24,491 bases of DNA from JAJYTI01 sp035302145 (GTDB lineage Bacteria > Bacteroidota > Bacteroidia > Flavobacteriales > Flavobacteriaceae): contig DATGSX010000032.1 of assembly GCA_035302145.1 (NCBI GenBank), positions 1 to 24,491 on the forward strand. The letters run 5' to 3'. A program made the position numbers and the translations under genes. Below, one piece after another: positions 7,719 through 15,800 of the stretch. The notes below the pieces were generated by a model, which worked only from the letters and a program-made list of their open reading frames with translations, did not search any database and was not told the origin of the DNA. Every line of letters begins with the position of its first letter. The stretch's first letter is position 1.

Positions 7719-8045
7719 ATGAATTGGGTATTCCTTATTGCTGCTGGACTTTGTGAGGTAGGTTTTACTTCGTGCTTAGTTAAATACGAGAATACAGAAG
7801 GATGGATTTCTTATGCTTGGTTTGGAGGCTTTTTAGTTTCCTTGTTCTTTAGTATGTGGTTCTTGATTATTGCTGCCAAAACTATTCCTATGGGAACTGC
7901 TTATGCAGTTTTTGCTGGAGTTGGAGCTGTAGGTACTGCATTGATGGGAATTTTAGTATTTAATGAAGCAACTAGTTTTTGGCGTATATTCTTTATCGTT
8001 ACACTCGTTGCCTCCATTGTAGGATTAAATCTAGTAACGGAGTAG
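7719..8045 (+). CDS. SMR-family exporter, SugE/Gdx (guanidinium exporter) type
   Basis: The 108-residue protein has four membrane helices and the normal length of the small multidrug resistance family, which works as a proton-coupled antiparallel dimer. The essential glutamate is E13 in LIAAGLCEVG. The block TIPMGTAYAVFAGVGAVGTA resembles SugE/Gdx (T-x-P-x-GTAYAVWTGIGAVGT) rather than EmrE-type multidrug transporters, so export of guanidinium is the best guess; the WTG of SugE is FAG here. I chose ATG 7719 (MNWVFLIAAG) because the 32 additional codons open upstream would give an unusual N-terminal extension. I looked for a guanidine riboswitch in the 113-base leader and saw none. SMR genes often come in pairs; only one is present here. 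The next gene on this strand lies 159 bases downstream. Confidence 0.88.
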   Translation: MNWVFLIAAGLCEVGFTSCLVKYENTEGWISYAWFGGFLVSLFFSMWFLIIAAKTIPMGTAYAVFAGVGAVGTALMGILVFNEATSFWRIFFIVTLVASIVGLNLVTE

Positions 8046-8060
8046 AAAATAGTGCTGTAG

Positions 8061-8086
8061 TATCCTATATGTAAGAATATCGGATA
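8061..8086 (+). other. AT-rich hairpin after the SMR gene
   Basis: TATCCTATAT (8061-8070) pairs with ATATCGGATA (8077-8086) at 9 of 10 positions around a 6-base loop. It lies 15 bases after the stop codon of the SMR gene. No T run follows, so it is at best a weak or processing-type 3' structure rather than a classical terminator. Confidence 0.3.
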
Positions 8087-8204
8087 GCTAATAGCTTGTC
8101 ATTCCGGGGTGCTATATCCTAAAAAACATCGAAATACCTTATTTATCCATGTTTTAATATCTAAGTTTATAGTATCAAAAATAAATTGTCGTTTAAGGGG
8201 AATT

Positions 8205-9164
8205 ATGAAAGAGTATGTAGGCTTAATAACAAGAACCATAAAACAGTGGTTAAAGAACAAACCCTTTCAGCAAAGTGCTGTTATAGCTTATTATACTTTA
8301 TTTTCATTACCTGGCTTATTGATGATAGTTATTTCTATAGCTGGTTACTTCTTTGGTAAATCTACGGTACAGGATAGAATCATTCAGCAACTTGCTGAGT
8401 TTATTGGCACAGATGCGGCTATTACTATAGAGCAATTAATAAGTAATATTAGTATTGAAAGCTCCTCCTCGTTAATGCTTTTGATTAGCATTGGTTCTTT
8501 AGTATTTGGTGCTACTGGAGCGTTTTTCCAGTTAAAGAAAGCAATGAACAGAATATGGAATGTAAGGGAGAAAAAGTCCAGTGTTTTAATGATGCTCATA
8601 AATAGAATGATTTCTTTGGGAATTGTATTGGTAATTGGGTTTATGTTAATGATTTCCTTAGTGATTCATGCTATTGTAATCGTGTTAGGTGATTATTTAG
8701 CTCAGTTTGCTCCAAGTTTGAGTGCGCTTGGTTTGGAATTGATTAACTTCTTTTTATCCTTTTTATTTATAGCTTGTTTATTTGCTGCTATATTTAAATT
8801 ACTACCGGATATAAAAATTCGATGGAAGGTAACCTTTGTTGGTGCTTCCTTTACAACCATTTTATTTTTATTTGCTGTTTATGGTTTAGGTATTTACTTT
8901 GGAAAGAGTAATCCAACCTCGGTATTTGGTGGGGCTTCCTCTTTAATTCTTATCATGTTATGGGTGTATTACTCCTGTCTGATCCTATTCTTAGGGGCTG
9001 AGTTTACCGTACAGTATGCCTTGTTTAAAAATTATAAAATTGGATTAAATCGATTTAGTGAGCCAGCTATATTTCAAAAGATGGAAGAGTTAAAAGAAGA
9101 ACAGCGCTTATTCGAAAAACAGGAAGAACTGTTTCATGCTTATAAAAAGAAAAATAAAAGGTGA
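8205..9164 (+). CDS. YihY/BrkB-family inner-membrane protein
   Basis: The 319-residue product belongs to the YihY/virulence factor BrkB family, formerly misnamed RNase BN. These are polytopic membrane proteins without an established activity. The family pattern is visible: FQQSAVIAYYTLFSLPGLLM near residue 20, the conserved GATGAFFQLKKAMNRIWNV around 105, several strongly hydrophobic helices, LLPDIKIRWKVTFVGA before the last helices, and YGGASSLI-type FGGASSLILIMLWVYYSC followed by LFLGAEFTVQY. The last 45 or so residues are charged and probably cytoplasmic (KMEELKEEQRLFEKQEEL). I chose ATG 8205 (MKEYVGLITR) because an AGGGG motif, rare in this window, lies 4 bases upstream. The additional 32 codons upstream in frame are not family-like. 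It is convergent with the methyltransferase gene 18 bases downstream. Confidence 0.9.
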   Translation: MKEYVGLITRTIKQWLKNKPFQQSAVIAYYTLFSLPGLLMIVISIAGYFFGKSTVQDRIIQQLAEFIGTDAAITIEQLISNISIESSSSLMLLISIGSLVFGATGAFFQLKKAMNRIWNVREKKSSVLMMLINRMISLGIVLVIGFMLMISLVIHAIVIVLGDYLAQFAPSLSALGLELINFFLSFLFIACLFAAIFKLLPDIKIRWKVTFVGASFTTILFLFAVYGLGIYFGKSNPTSVFGGASSLILIMLWVYYSCLILFLGAEFTVQYALFKNYKIGLNRFSEPAIFQKMEELKEEQRLFEKQEELFHAYKKKNKR

Positions 9165-9182
9165 GAGCGTTTTGCAATAAAC

Positions 9183-10355
9183 CTAACGAATGGGCTTCCC
9201 TTTGATTACCACCCGTTCATTATTCTCCAAACTCGTAAAAAACAAATAATCCATCCCTCCATCTTTTATTTTCCATTTCTTTCGAATTTGTGCAACAGAT
9301 TCAGGGAAATTCCGAATGCTAACATTTGCCTTTGACTTTAAAAATGAGCGCATTTCCTTTCTATTATAAGGCATTACTTTTATGATTTCGAAACGTCTGC
9401 CAGGGAAATCAATTAATTTATCGCTAGTGTATAAATGACTATTTTCTGCGAGTTTAAATATTTTATAGTCATTTGCTACAGCATTAAAAGCACCGCTTTT
9501 TAGAATGGCTGCATTTGGTTCAAATAAATAAGCTTTAGGTTTACTATAATCGGCTATATCGTAATCTTCTACGGTTGTTTCAAAGGTATCTACTTTATTT
9601 TTTGAATAATTAAAAGTATAAATCTTTGGTTTCCCTACAGGAGCAAGAGCCGTAATAAACCATAACAACTCTTTTACCTCATTGTTTACCGCAACTACAT
9701 GAATTTCGCTAACATTCTTAAGTTCGTTTAGCCCCATGCTAATATCTAGAATAGGGGAGGTCTTTAAAAGAAGAAGTTTGGTATGATTAAGAATGTGCTC
9801 TAAATTATCAGGAATATTGGGTAAACAATCTTTTAATAAAAACACCTTACTTCTGCTTGCAGTTCTCCTTCCTGGATCGGCGAATATAATATCATATTGC
9901 TTTTCTAACAACGCTATACTATTCCCAGTTCTAAATGTAATATTACTTACATCAAGTTGCTTAGCATTATGTCTTGCAATTTCGGATAAGGTTTCATTCT
10001 TTTCGAAATGCGTAACCGATGTTATTTTTTCTGCAAAATAGTTGGTATCTACTCCAAACCCACCTGTTATATCTGCTAGTGTTTCTCCTTCTACAAAGCG
10101 AGCTTTGTGTTGCGCTGTAATCTCCGAAGAAGTTTGCTCAAGATTTAATTTAGGTGGATAGTATATATAATCGGTGCTGAACCAAGTAGGTAGCTTGTCT
10201 TTAATTTGCCTGCGGCTACTAATTTGCTCTAATAAAGATTGAATAGGTACCGATGGGAAAGGACTCCCCGCAAAAGCTAATTTGGAAATATCCTCATCAT
10301 ATTCTTTAATGAAGGCTTGTACTTCGGCAGTCAATAGAGATTTTAATAGGGCCAT
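9183..10355 (-). CDS. PG_1098-like class I SAM-dependent methyltransferase with THUMP-like C terminus
   Basis: This 390-residue protein resembles a Bacteroidota family typified by Porphyromonas gingivalis PG_1098: a helical N-terminal part, a Rossmann methyltransferase domain, a ferredoxin-like region and a C-terminal THUMP-like domain. The SAM site is visible as motif I LADITGGFGVD (93-103), then an acidic residue closing strand 2 (FEKN, E118). The catalytic-loop equivalent is FADPGRRT (D160 P161), similar to the DPPR of RNA and DNA N-methyltransferases. The THUMP-like C terminus suggests an RNA substrate, but neither target nor product is known to me. The ATG lies 3 bases after the stop codon of the DUF4159 gene, and the gene is last in an operon with tsaD and rsmE, which supports a role in translation or RNA modification. 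Confidence 0.85.
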   Translation of the reverse strand: MALLKSLLTAEVQAFIKEYDEDISKLAFAGSPFPSVPIQSLLEQISSRRQIKDKLPTWFSTDYIYYPPKLNLEQTSSEITAQHKARFVEGETLADITGGFGVDTNYFAEKITSVTHFEKNETLSEIARHNAKQLDVSNITFRTGNSIALLEKQYDIIFADPGRRTASRSKVFLLKDCLPNIPDNLEHILNHTKLLLLKTSPILDISMGLNELKNVSEIHVVAVNNEVKELLWFITALAPVGKPKIYTFNYSKNKVDTFETTVEDYDIADYSKPKAYLFEPNAAILKSGAFNAVANDYKIFKLAENSHLYTSDKLIDFPGRRFEIIKVMPYNRKEMRSFLKSKANVSIRNFPESVAQIRKKWKIKDGGMDYLFFTSLENNERVVIKGKPIR

Positions 10356-10358
10356 GAA

Positions 10359-11012
10359 TTAATTATTAAACACGTAATGAATAATATTGGCACCCATTTG
10401 TAAAGCTTTTAATCGGACTTCTTCTGGATCATTATGTACTTCTTGATCTTCCCAACCATTTCCTAAATCTGTTTCGTAGGTGTAAAGCAAAGCGAGTCTA
10501 TCGTCAATAAAAATACCAAAAGCCTGAGGTGGCTTTCCATCGTGCTCATGAATCTTAGGCAAACCGTTTGGAAACTCATAGACTTGATGAAATATAGGGT
10601 GGTCATTAGGAATTTCTTGCATAGCGATATCTGGAAATAGCAAAGCAAGTTCTCTGCGGATATATGGATCCATTCCATAATTATCGTCTATATGTAGAAA
10701 TCCACCACTCTCTAAATAAGTTCTAAGATTGTTACGTTCATAATCATTAAAAACCACGTTTCCGTGACCTGTTAAATGTATAAACGGATAGCGGTAAAGA
10801 TTGGGACTGCTTGGCTTAACTACTTCCGGCTCTGGATTTAATTTGGTTTGAATATTATCGTTACAAAAAGTGATTAGATTTGGCAATGAAGTGGGGTTAA
10901 CATACCAATCTCCGCCACCATCGTATTGCATTACCGCAATTTCTTGACTCCAAGATAATACGGTAGACATAAAAAATAATACAGATACTATATATCGCAT
11001 GTTTTTATTCAT
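10359..11012 (-). CDS. Exported DUF4159-family protein
   Basis: The 217-residue product starts with a probable signal peptide: a basic start (MNKNMRYI), a hydrophobic core SVLFFMSTVLSWS, then mature sequence from about residue 23. The rest is a DUF4159 domain with its typical motifs YDGGGDWYVNPTSLPNL, LTGHGNV, GGFLHIDDNYGMD and IPNDHPIFHQVYEF. Many Bacteroidota carry one such stand-alone exported protein; the fold resembles class I glutamine amidotransferase domains, but no catalytic role is established. The start overlaps the end of rsmE by 8 bases; an alternative ATG at 11000 (MRYIVSV) would still give a signal peptide. The next gene starts 3 bases after its stop. Its place between two RNA methyltransferase genes is odd for an exported protein and may reflect simple co-transcription. 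Confidence 0.88.
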   Translation of the reverse strand: MNKNMRYIVSVLFFMSTVLSWSQEIAVMQYDGGGDWYVNPTSLPNLITFCNDNIQTKLNPEPEVVKPSSPNLYRYPFIHLTGHGNVVFNDYERNNLRTYLESGGFLHIDDNYGMDPYIRRELALLFPDIAMQEIPNDHPIFHQVYEFPNGLPKIHEHDGKPPQAFGIFIDDRLALLYTYETDLGNGWEDQEVHNDPEEVRLKALQMGANIIHYVFNN

Positions 11013-11715
11013 TTATAAAAGTTACGGAGTGGCATGCCACTATGGCTGCGGTTTCGGTACGTAAACGAGTATTTCCTAAGTGTACTTCTTTCCAATTGTT
11101 CTTTCTAGCATTTTCAATTTCATTGGGTGAGAAATCTCCTTCGGGTCCGATAAATATTAAATAGTTTTTATTAGGAAGTAGGTTTTCTTTTAAACTAACT
11201 CTTGGGCTATCATCATCGCAATGGGCAATAAAAACAGCATCATAAGAATCGGTATTTCCAAAAAAATCATTTATAGGTGTAAGTGGATTAATTTTTGGAA
11301 GATACGTCTGTAAGGATTGTTTCAAAGCACTTTCTATAATTCTTTCGTAACGATCCAATCGTATCCTCCTTCGTTCAGAAAACTGACATAAAATAGGGGT
11401 AATTTCATCGATCCCAATTTCGGTAGCTTTTTCTAAAAACCACTCAAATCTATCATTTGTTTTGGTAGGTGCAATAGCGATATGTAAGGAGTAGGGCCTT
11501 GGTTTTTCAAGTTGCGTTTCCAATATCCGCGCAATACATTGATTATTGTTTATCACTTCAAGCTTACAGGTAAACAAACTTCCTAATCCATTGGTTACAT
11601 GTATGATATCGCCTTCTTTCTTACGCAATACTTTAGCTAAGTGTCGGCTTTCAATTTTATCGAAAGTGACTAAACTACTGTCTTTTTTTATTTGCTTTTG
11701 AATAAATAATTGCAT
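11005..11715 (-). CDS. rsmE: RsmE, 16S rRNA (uracil-1498-N3)-methyltransferase
   Basis: This 236-residue SPOUT-fold enzyme methylates N3 of U1498 in 16S rRNA, near the decoding centre. The N-terminal PUA-like domain includes SRHLAKVLRKKEGD (23-36). The SPOUT core shows the SAM-binding knot: FIGPEGDFSPNEIE (188-201) and LGNTRLRTETAAI (213-225). The conserved KATEIGIDEITPI block (96-108) and SERRR (113-117) are also present. Length matches the family. ATG 11715 lies 6 bases after the tsaD stop codon, and the 3' end overlaps the DUF4159 gene by 8 bases, so it sits inside a tight operon. Confidence 0.96.
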   Translation of the reverse strand: MQLFIQKQIKKDSSLVTFDKIESRHLAKVLRKKEGDIIHVTNGLGSLFTCKLEVINNNQCIARILETQLEKPRPYSLHIAIAPTKTNDRFEWFLEKATEIGIDEITPILCQFSERRRIRLDRYERIIESALKQSLQTYLPKINPLTPINDFFGNTDSYDAVFIAHCDDDSPRVSLKENLLPNKNYLIFIGPEGDFSPNEIENARKNNWKEVHLGNTRLRTETAAIVACHSVTFINE

Positions 11716-11721
11716 GGAATA

Positions 11722-12741
11722 TTAAAATTTCAAGCGTGAGTTTGCCACTATATCATTACTTGCAAAAATGCCCTGTTCGTATTTTAATTGGCCTACCATT
11801 GCTACCATTGCAGCATTGTCGGTACAGTATTCTAGTTTTGGAATATGAACTTTCCAACCATGTTTATCTTGCGCTTGGAGCATTGCATTTCTAATTCCAC
11901 TGTTTGCCGACACTCCACCGCCAATGGCAATTTCCTTTATCCCGGTTTCTTTTACAGCATTCTTAAGTTTTTCCATTACATAGTCTACTATAGTAAATTG
12001 AATGCTTGCACAGATATCCGCGATATTTTCCTGAATAAAATTTGGGTTTTCTTTTTCTTTTCTTTCTAAAAAGTAAAGAACTGCAGTTTTAAGACCACTA
12101 AAGCTAAAATCCATTGGGCCTACCTTAGGTTTGGTAAATGGAAAAGCATGTGGATTTCCTTTCTGCGCATATTCATCGAGTAGTGGACCACCTGGATAGT
12201 CTAAACCTAACATTTTTGCACTTTTATCGAAAGCCTCACCAATGGCATCGTCCAAGGTTTGACCAATTATCTCCATGTCGAAATAATCTTTTACTAAAAC
12301 TATTTGTGTATGACCACCACTTATTGTTAAAGCAATGAATGGAAACTTAGGTTTCTCTTTATTTTCCTCCTCTATAAAATGTGCTAAAATATGAGCTTGC
12401 ATGTGATTAACACTGATAAGTGGAATATCTAATCCCATGGCCAGTGATTTGGCAAATGAAGTTCCTACTAATAATGCACCCATAAGTCCAGGTCCTTTCG
12501 TAAAAGCTATGGCAGATAAGTCCTTTTTAACGATATTTGCCTTAGCAAGTGCTTGGTGCACTACTGGCAAAATATTTTGTTGGTGTGCACGGGAGGCAAG
12601 TTCAGGAACGACCCCTCCAAATTCCGTGTGAATTTCTTGTGTGGCAACAATATTAGAGAGTATCTTTCCGTTGCAAATTACGGCTGCAGCCGTGTCATCA
12701 CAAGAAGATTCAATACCGAGTATATAGGATTTGCTAGGCAA
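11722..12741 (-). CDS. tsaD: TsaD, tRNA N6-adenosine threonylcarbamoyltransferase
   Basis: TsaD transfers the threonylcarbamoyl group from threonylcarbamoyl-AMP to A37 of tRNAs that read ANN codons, working with TsaB and TsaE. The 339-residue protein shows the ASKHA-type fold with GIESSCDDTAAAV (9-21), the metal-ligand motif NHMQAH (H113, H117), LTISGGHTQIVLV, IGGGVSANSGIR and the C-terminal CTDNAAMVA with the third metal ligand. The start codon appears to be TTG (12741): there is no in-frame ATG between it and the GIESSCDD motif, and none in the open frame just upstream. It is the first gene of the tsaD-rsmE-DUF4159-methyltransferase operon and is divergent from the TamB gene, an arrangement I recall as common in this phylum. 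Confidence 0.96.
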   Translation of the reverse strand: MPSKSYILGIESSCDDTAAAVICNGKILSNIVATQEIHTEFGGVVPELASRAHQQNILPVVHQALAKANIVKKDLSAIAFTKGPGLMGALLVGTSFAKSLAMGLDIPLISVNHMQAHILAHFIEEENKEKPKFPFIALTISGGHTQIVLVKDYFDMEIIGQTLDDAIGEAFDKSAKMLGLDYPGGPLLDEYAQKGNPHAFPFTKPKVGPMDFSFSGLKTAVLYFLERKEKENPNFIQENIADICASIQFTIVDYVMEKLKNAVKETGIKEIAIGGGVSANSGIRNAMLQAQDKHGWKVHIPKLEYCTDNAAMVAMVGQLKYEQGIFASNDIVANSRLKF

Positions 12742-12866
12742 GATTTGTAGTTTAAAAGTTGGAATTAAAATTAGGCGTAAAAATAAAACATATATAGCAC
12801 ATCAAAAAACTTAGGAAAATATTAATCCGACTCTTTTTAATAGGCTTTGCATTTTTTGCATGGCTT

Positions 12867-15800
12867 GTGCTGTTATTGTCTATACCGCCTATACAAACCT
12901 TTGTAGCAGAGAAAATAACAGAGTCTATAAATGAAAAACACGGAACTTCTATTCATGTTTCTAAAGTAGGTTTGAGCTGGACGGGACGCGTTAGCTTGCA
13001 AAATGTACTTATTCTCGATCATAAGCAAGATACACTAATTTACACCAAAAGATTGCGTACTAGACTCAAAAGTCCAAAAGCTTTACTGAAAGGACATCTC
13101 TATTTTCGACATACTTATTTAAACGATCCATACTTTCATATAAAAACATATAAGGGAGAAGAAAAATCTACAATTGAAACCTTTGCTGATAACTTTGGTG
13201 AAGGAAGTGATCCAAACAATCCTTTTACCCTGTTTTTTAGCCGCTTGATTCTAGATCGTGGTAGTTTCATTATAACAGACGAGAATTTAGAAAAACCGAA
13301 TGTATTCTCTATGGATGATATCTATCTAAAAACCGATAATTTCAAATTGGTGAAAGATGTTATCGATTCTGATATTCAAAAACTTGCGTTTACCTCATTT
13401 GATGGGTTAGAAGTAACCGATTTAAGCGGAAATTATCATTACTCACCAACAGGAATGGGTTTAAAAAACATGATTCTTGAAACAAAAAACAGTAATGTAA
13501 AAGGAACCATTCAATTAGACTATCCTGTCGAAGGCCTTTCAGATTTTAGTGAAGTAGTACAATGGACTTTCGACATAGAACCTTCTGTTGTTAATTCTAA
13601 TGATATAAGATTTTTCTATTCGGAACTTGGAGCAAACATTGACTTTGCTATTCAAACTAAAATGCGAGGTACACTTCTCGATTTTGAATTAAAAGACAAT
13701 AGAATAAGCTACAGAAACTCTGGTGTGGAAGGGAATTTCAGATTTACTGATTTAATTGACCCAAATACACCATTCAAGATTCATTCCGATGCTCATGTGT
13801 TGCGAGTCAACTCTTCCGACTTAGAGACTTTGCTTCCTTCTACTTTAAGAGGAGTAATTCCAGAAGAAGTTAAACGCTTAGGAAATGTAACTATACAAGG
13901 GAAAAGTAGTATAAGTGATAATGCTATTCAAACTAATGGCACCTGGAATACCAACTTAGGTGTGGTGAAAATGGACTTGAGTTTAAGCGACATTAAAGAT
14001 TTCGAAAATGCATATTACCATGGGGAAATTGATTTAAGGGAATTCAAAGCAGGGGAATTATTAAACAATAAAAATATTGGAAATATAAGCAGTAAACTTA
14101 AGGTAGATGGAAAAGGCACGAAAGCCGAGACTTTAGATACAGATATCAATGCAGAGATTTCCTCATTTATAGTAAACAACTATAACTATACCAACGTTTG
14201 GATGGAAGGCGATCTTAAATATCCGTTGTTTAATGGTGTAGCGTCAATAAAAGATCGGAACTTAGATTTAGATTTCAATGGTCTTATCGACATGAGCGAT
14301 GTTATTAATGAATATGATTTTGAAGCTACTGTAAACTTTTCCGATTTAAATCAATTGGGGTTAGTAAAACGAGATAGTATTGCAGAGTTTACTGGAAAAG
14401 TAATCATGGATATGCAAGGTACTAATGTAGATGATGTAGTAGGGGAGTTAAATTTCAAAGAAACCTTCTACCAAACCCATCTGAAGTATTATTATTTTGA
14501 TGACTTTGCTATATCCTCAACTATTGATAATAAAGAGCGAACCATTGCTATTAATTCACCAGACATAGTAACAGGACAACTCACAGGGAAATTTAAATTA
14601 GCTGATTTACCACAATTAATTAAAAATGGAATAGGTAGTATCTATACCAATTATATTCCCGCAGAAGTAACAGAAAATCAGTACATATCCTATGATTTTG
14701 AGATACATAATAAAATAGTAGACGTATTTATTCCCCAACTGGAATTAGGAGATAATACTAGATTGAAAGGTGAGGTTTCGTCCGATGAAAAGACATTTAA
14801 ATTGGATTTTGTATCGCCAGAAATAATGGCATTTAATAATCATATCGAAAAGATAAATCTACAAGTAGATTACGATAATCCAATGCACAACACTTACTTA
14901 ACCGTAGGTACAATAAATAATAAAATCTATGCTATAAACGGTTTAGAAATCGATAATACTACCAAAAATGATACCCTTGCCATATCGGCTAATTTTAGAG
15001 GTGGAAAGGATCAAGGAGACTATTTTGATTTGTCTTTTTATCACACGATAAACCCAAAAGGACAATCGGTGTTTGGCATAAAAAGATCGGGAATATTGTT
15101 CGACAATAACTTGTGGTATGTTAACCATGAGAACGACGATAGGAACAGGGTAGTAATGGAAGATAATTTTGATAATATCCGTATAGATTCGTTGGTCTTA
15201 AATCATAATGAAGAGTTTATTCGCATGGCTGGTGTGGTTAAAGATTCCACTTATAAAGATGTGCATTTAAACTTTGAAAATGTAAAGCTGAGCCATTTTA
15301 TTCAAAATGTAGACAGCCTAGAAGTAATGGGTCGAATTAACGGTAACCTTTCTTTAAAACAAGAAAAAGGAAATTATTTCCCTAGTTCTACCATCAAAGT
15401 GAATGGCTTGGTGCTAAACCATGTACCTTATGGCGATTTCGCATTGGATATTATAGGAAATGAAGACCTAACCAGGTATGATATAGAAGGCTCATTGATT
15501 GATAATAAGAAAAAACATTTTAGTGCCTTGGGTTATATAGATATTTCTGAGGGAAATCCAAATATGAATGTCAATGTGGACTTTGATGCCTTTGACATTG
15601 GTGGATTTAGCCCATTTGGTGCCCATGTTGTTAGTAGGCTAAGGGGAATGGCAACAGGCCGTATTCAACTATCAGGAAATCCTGTTGCACCAGAGGTATT
15701 GGGAAGATTGTATTTAAAAGAAACTGGAATGTTAATTCCATATTTAAATGTGGATTATAGGTTAGGGGATAATACCGAAGTAGTAGTTAGTAAAAATTCC

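Noticed and set aside
12860..12925. ATG at 12860 as the start of tamB
   Set aside because: It is out of frame with the TamB reading frame, and the frame it opens has no TamB-like sequence.
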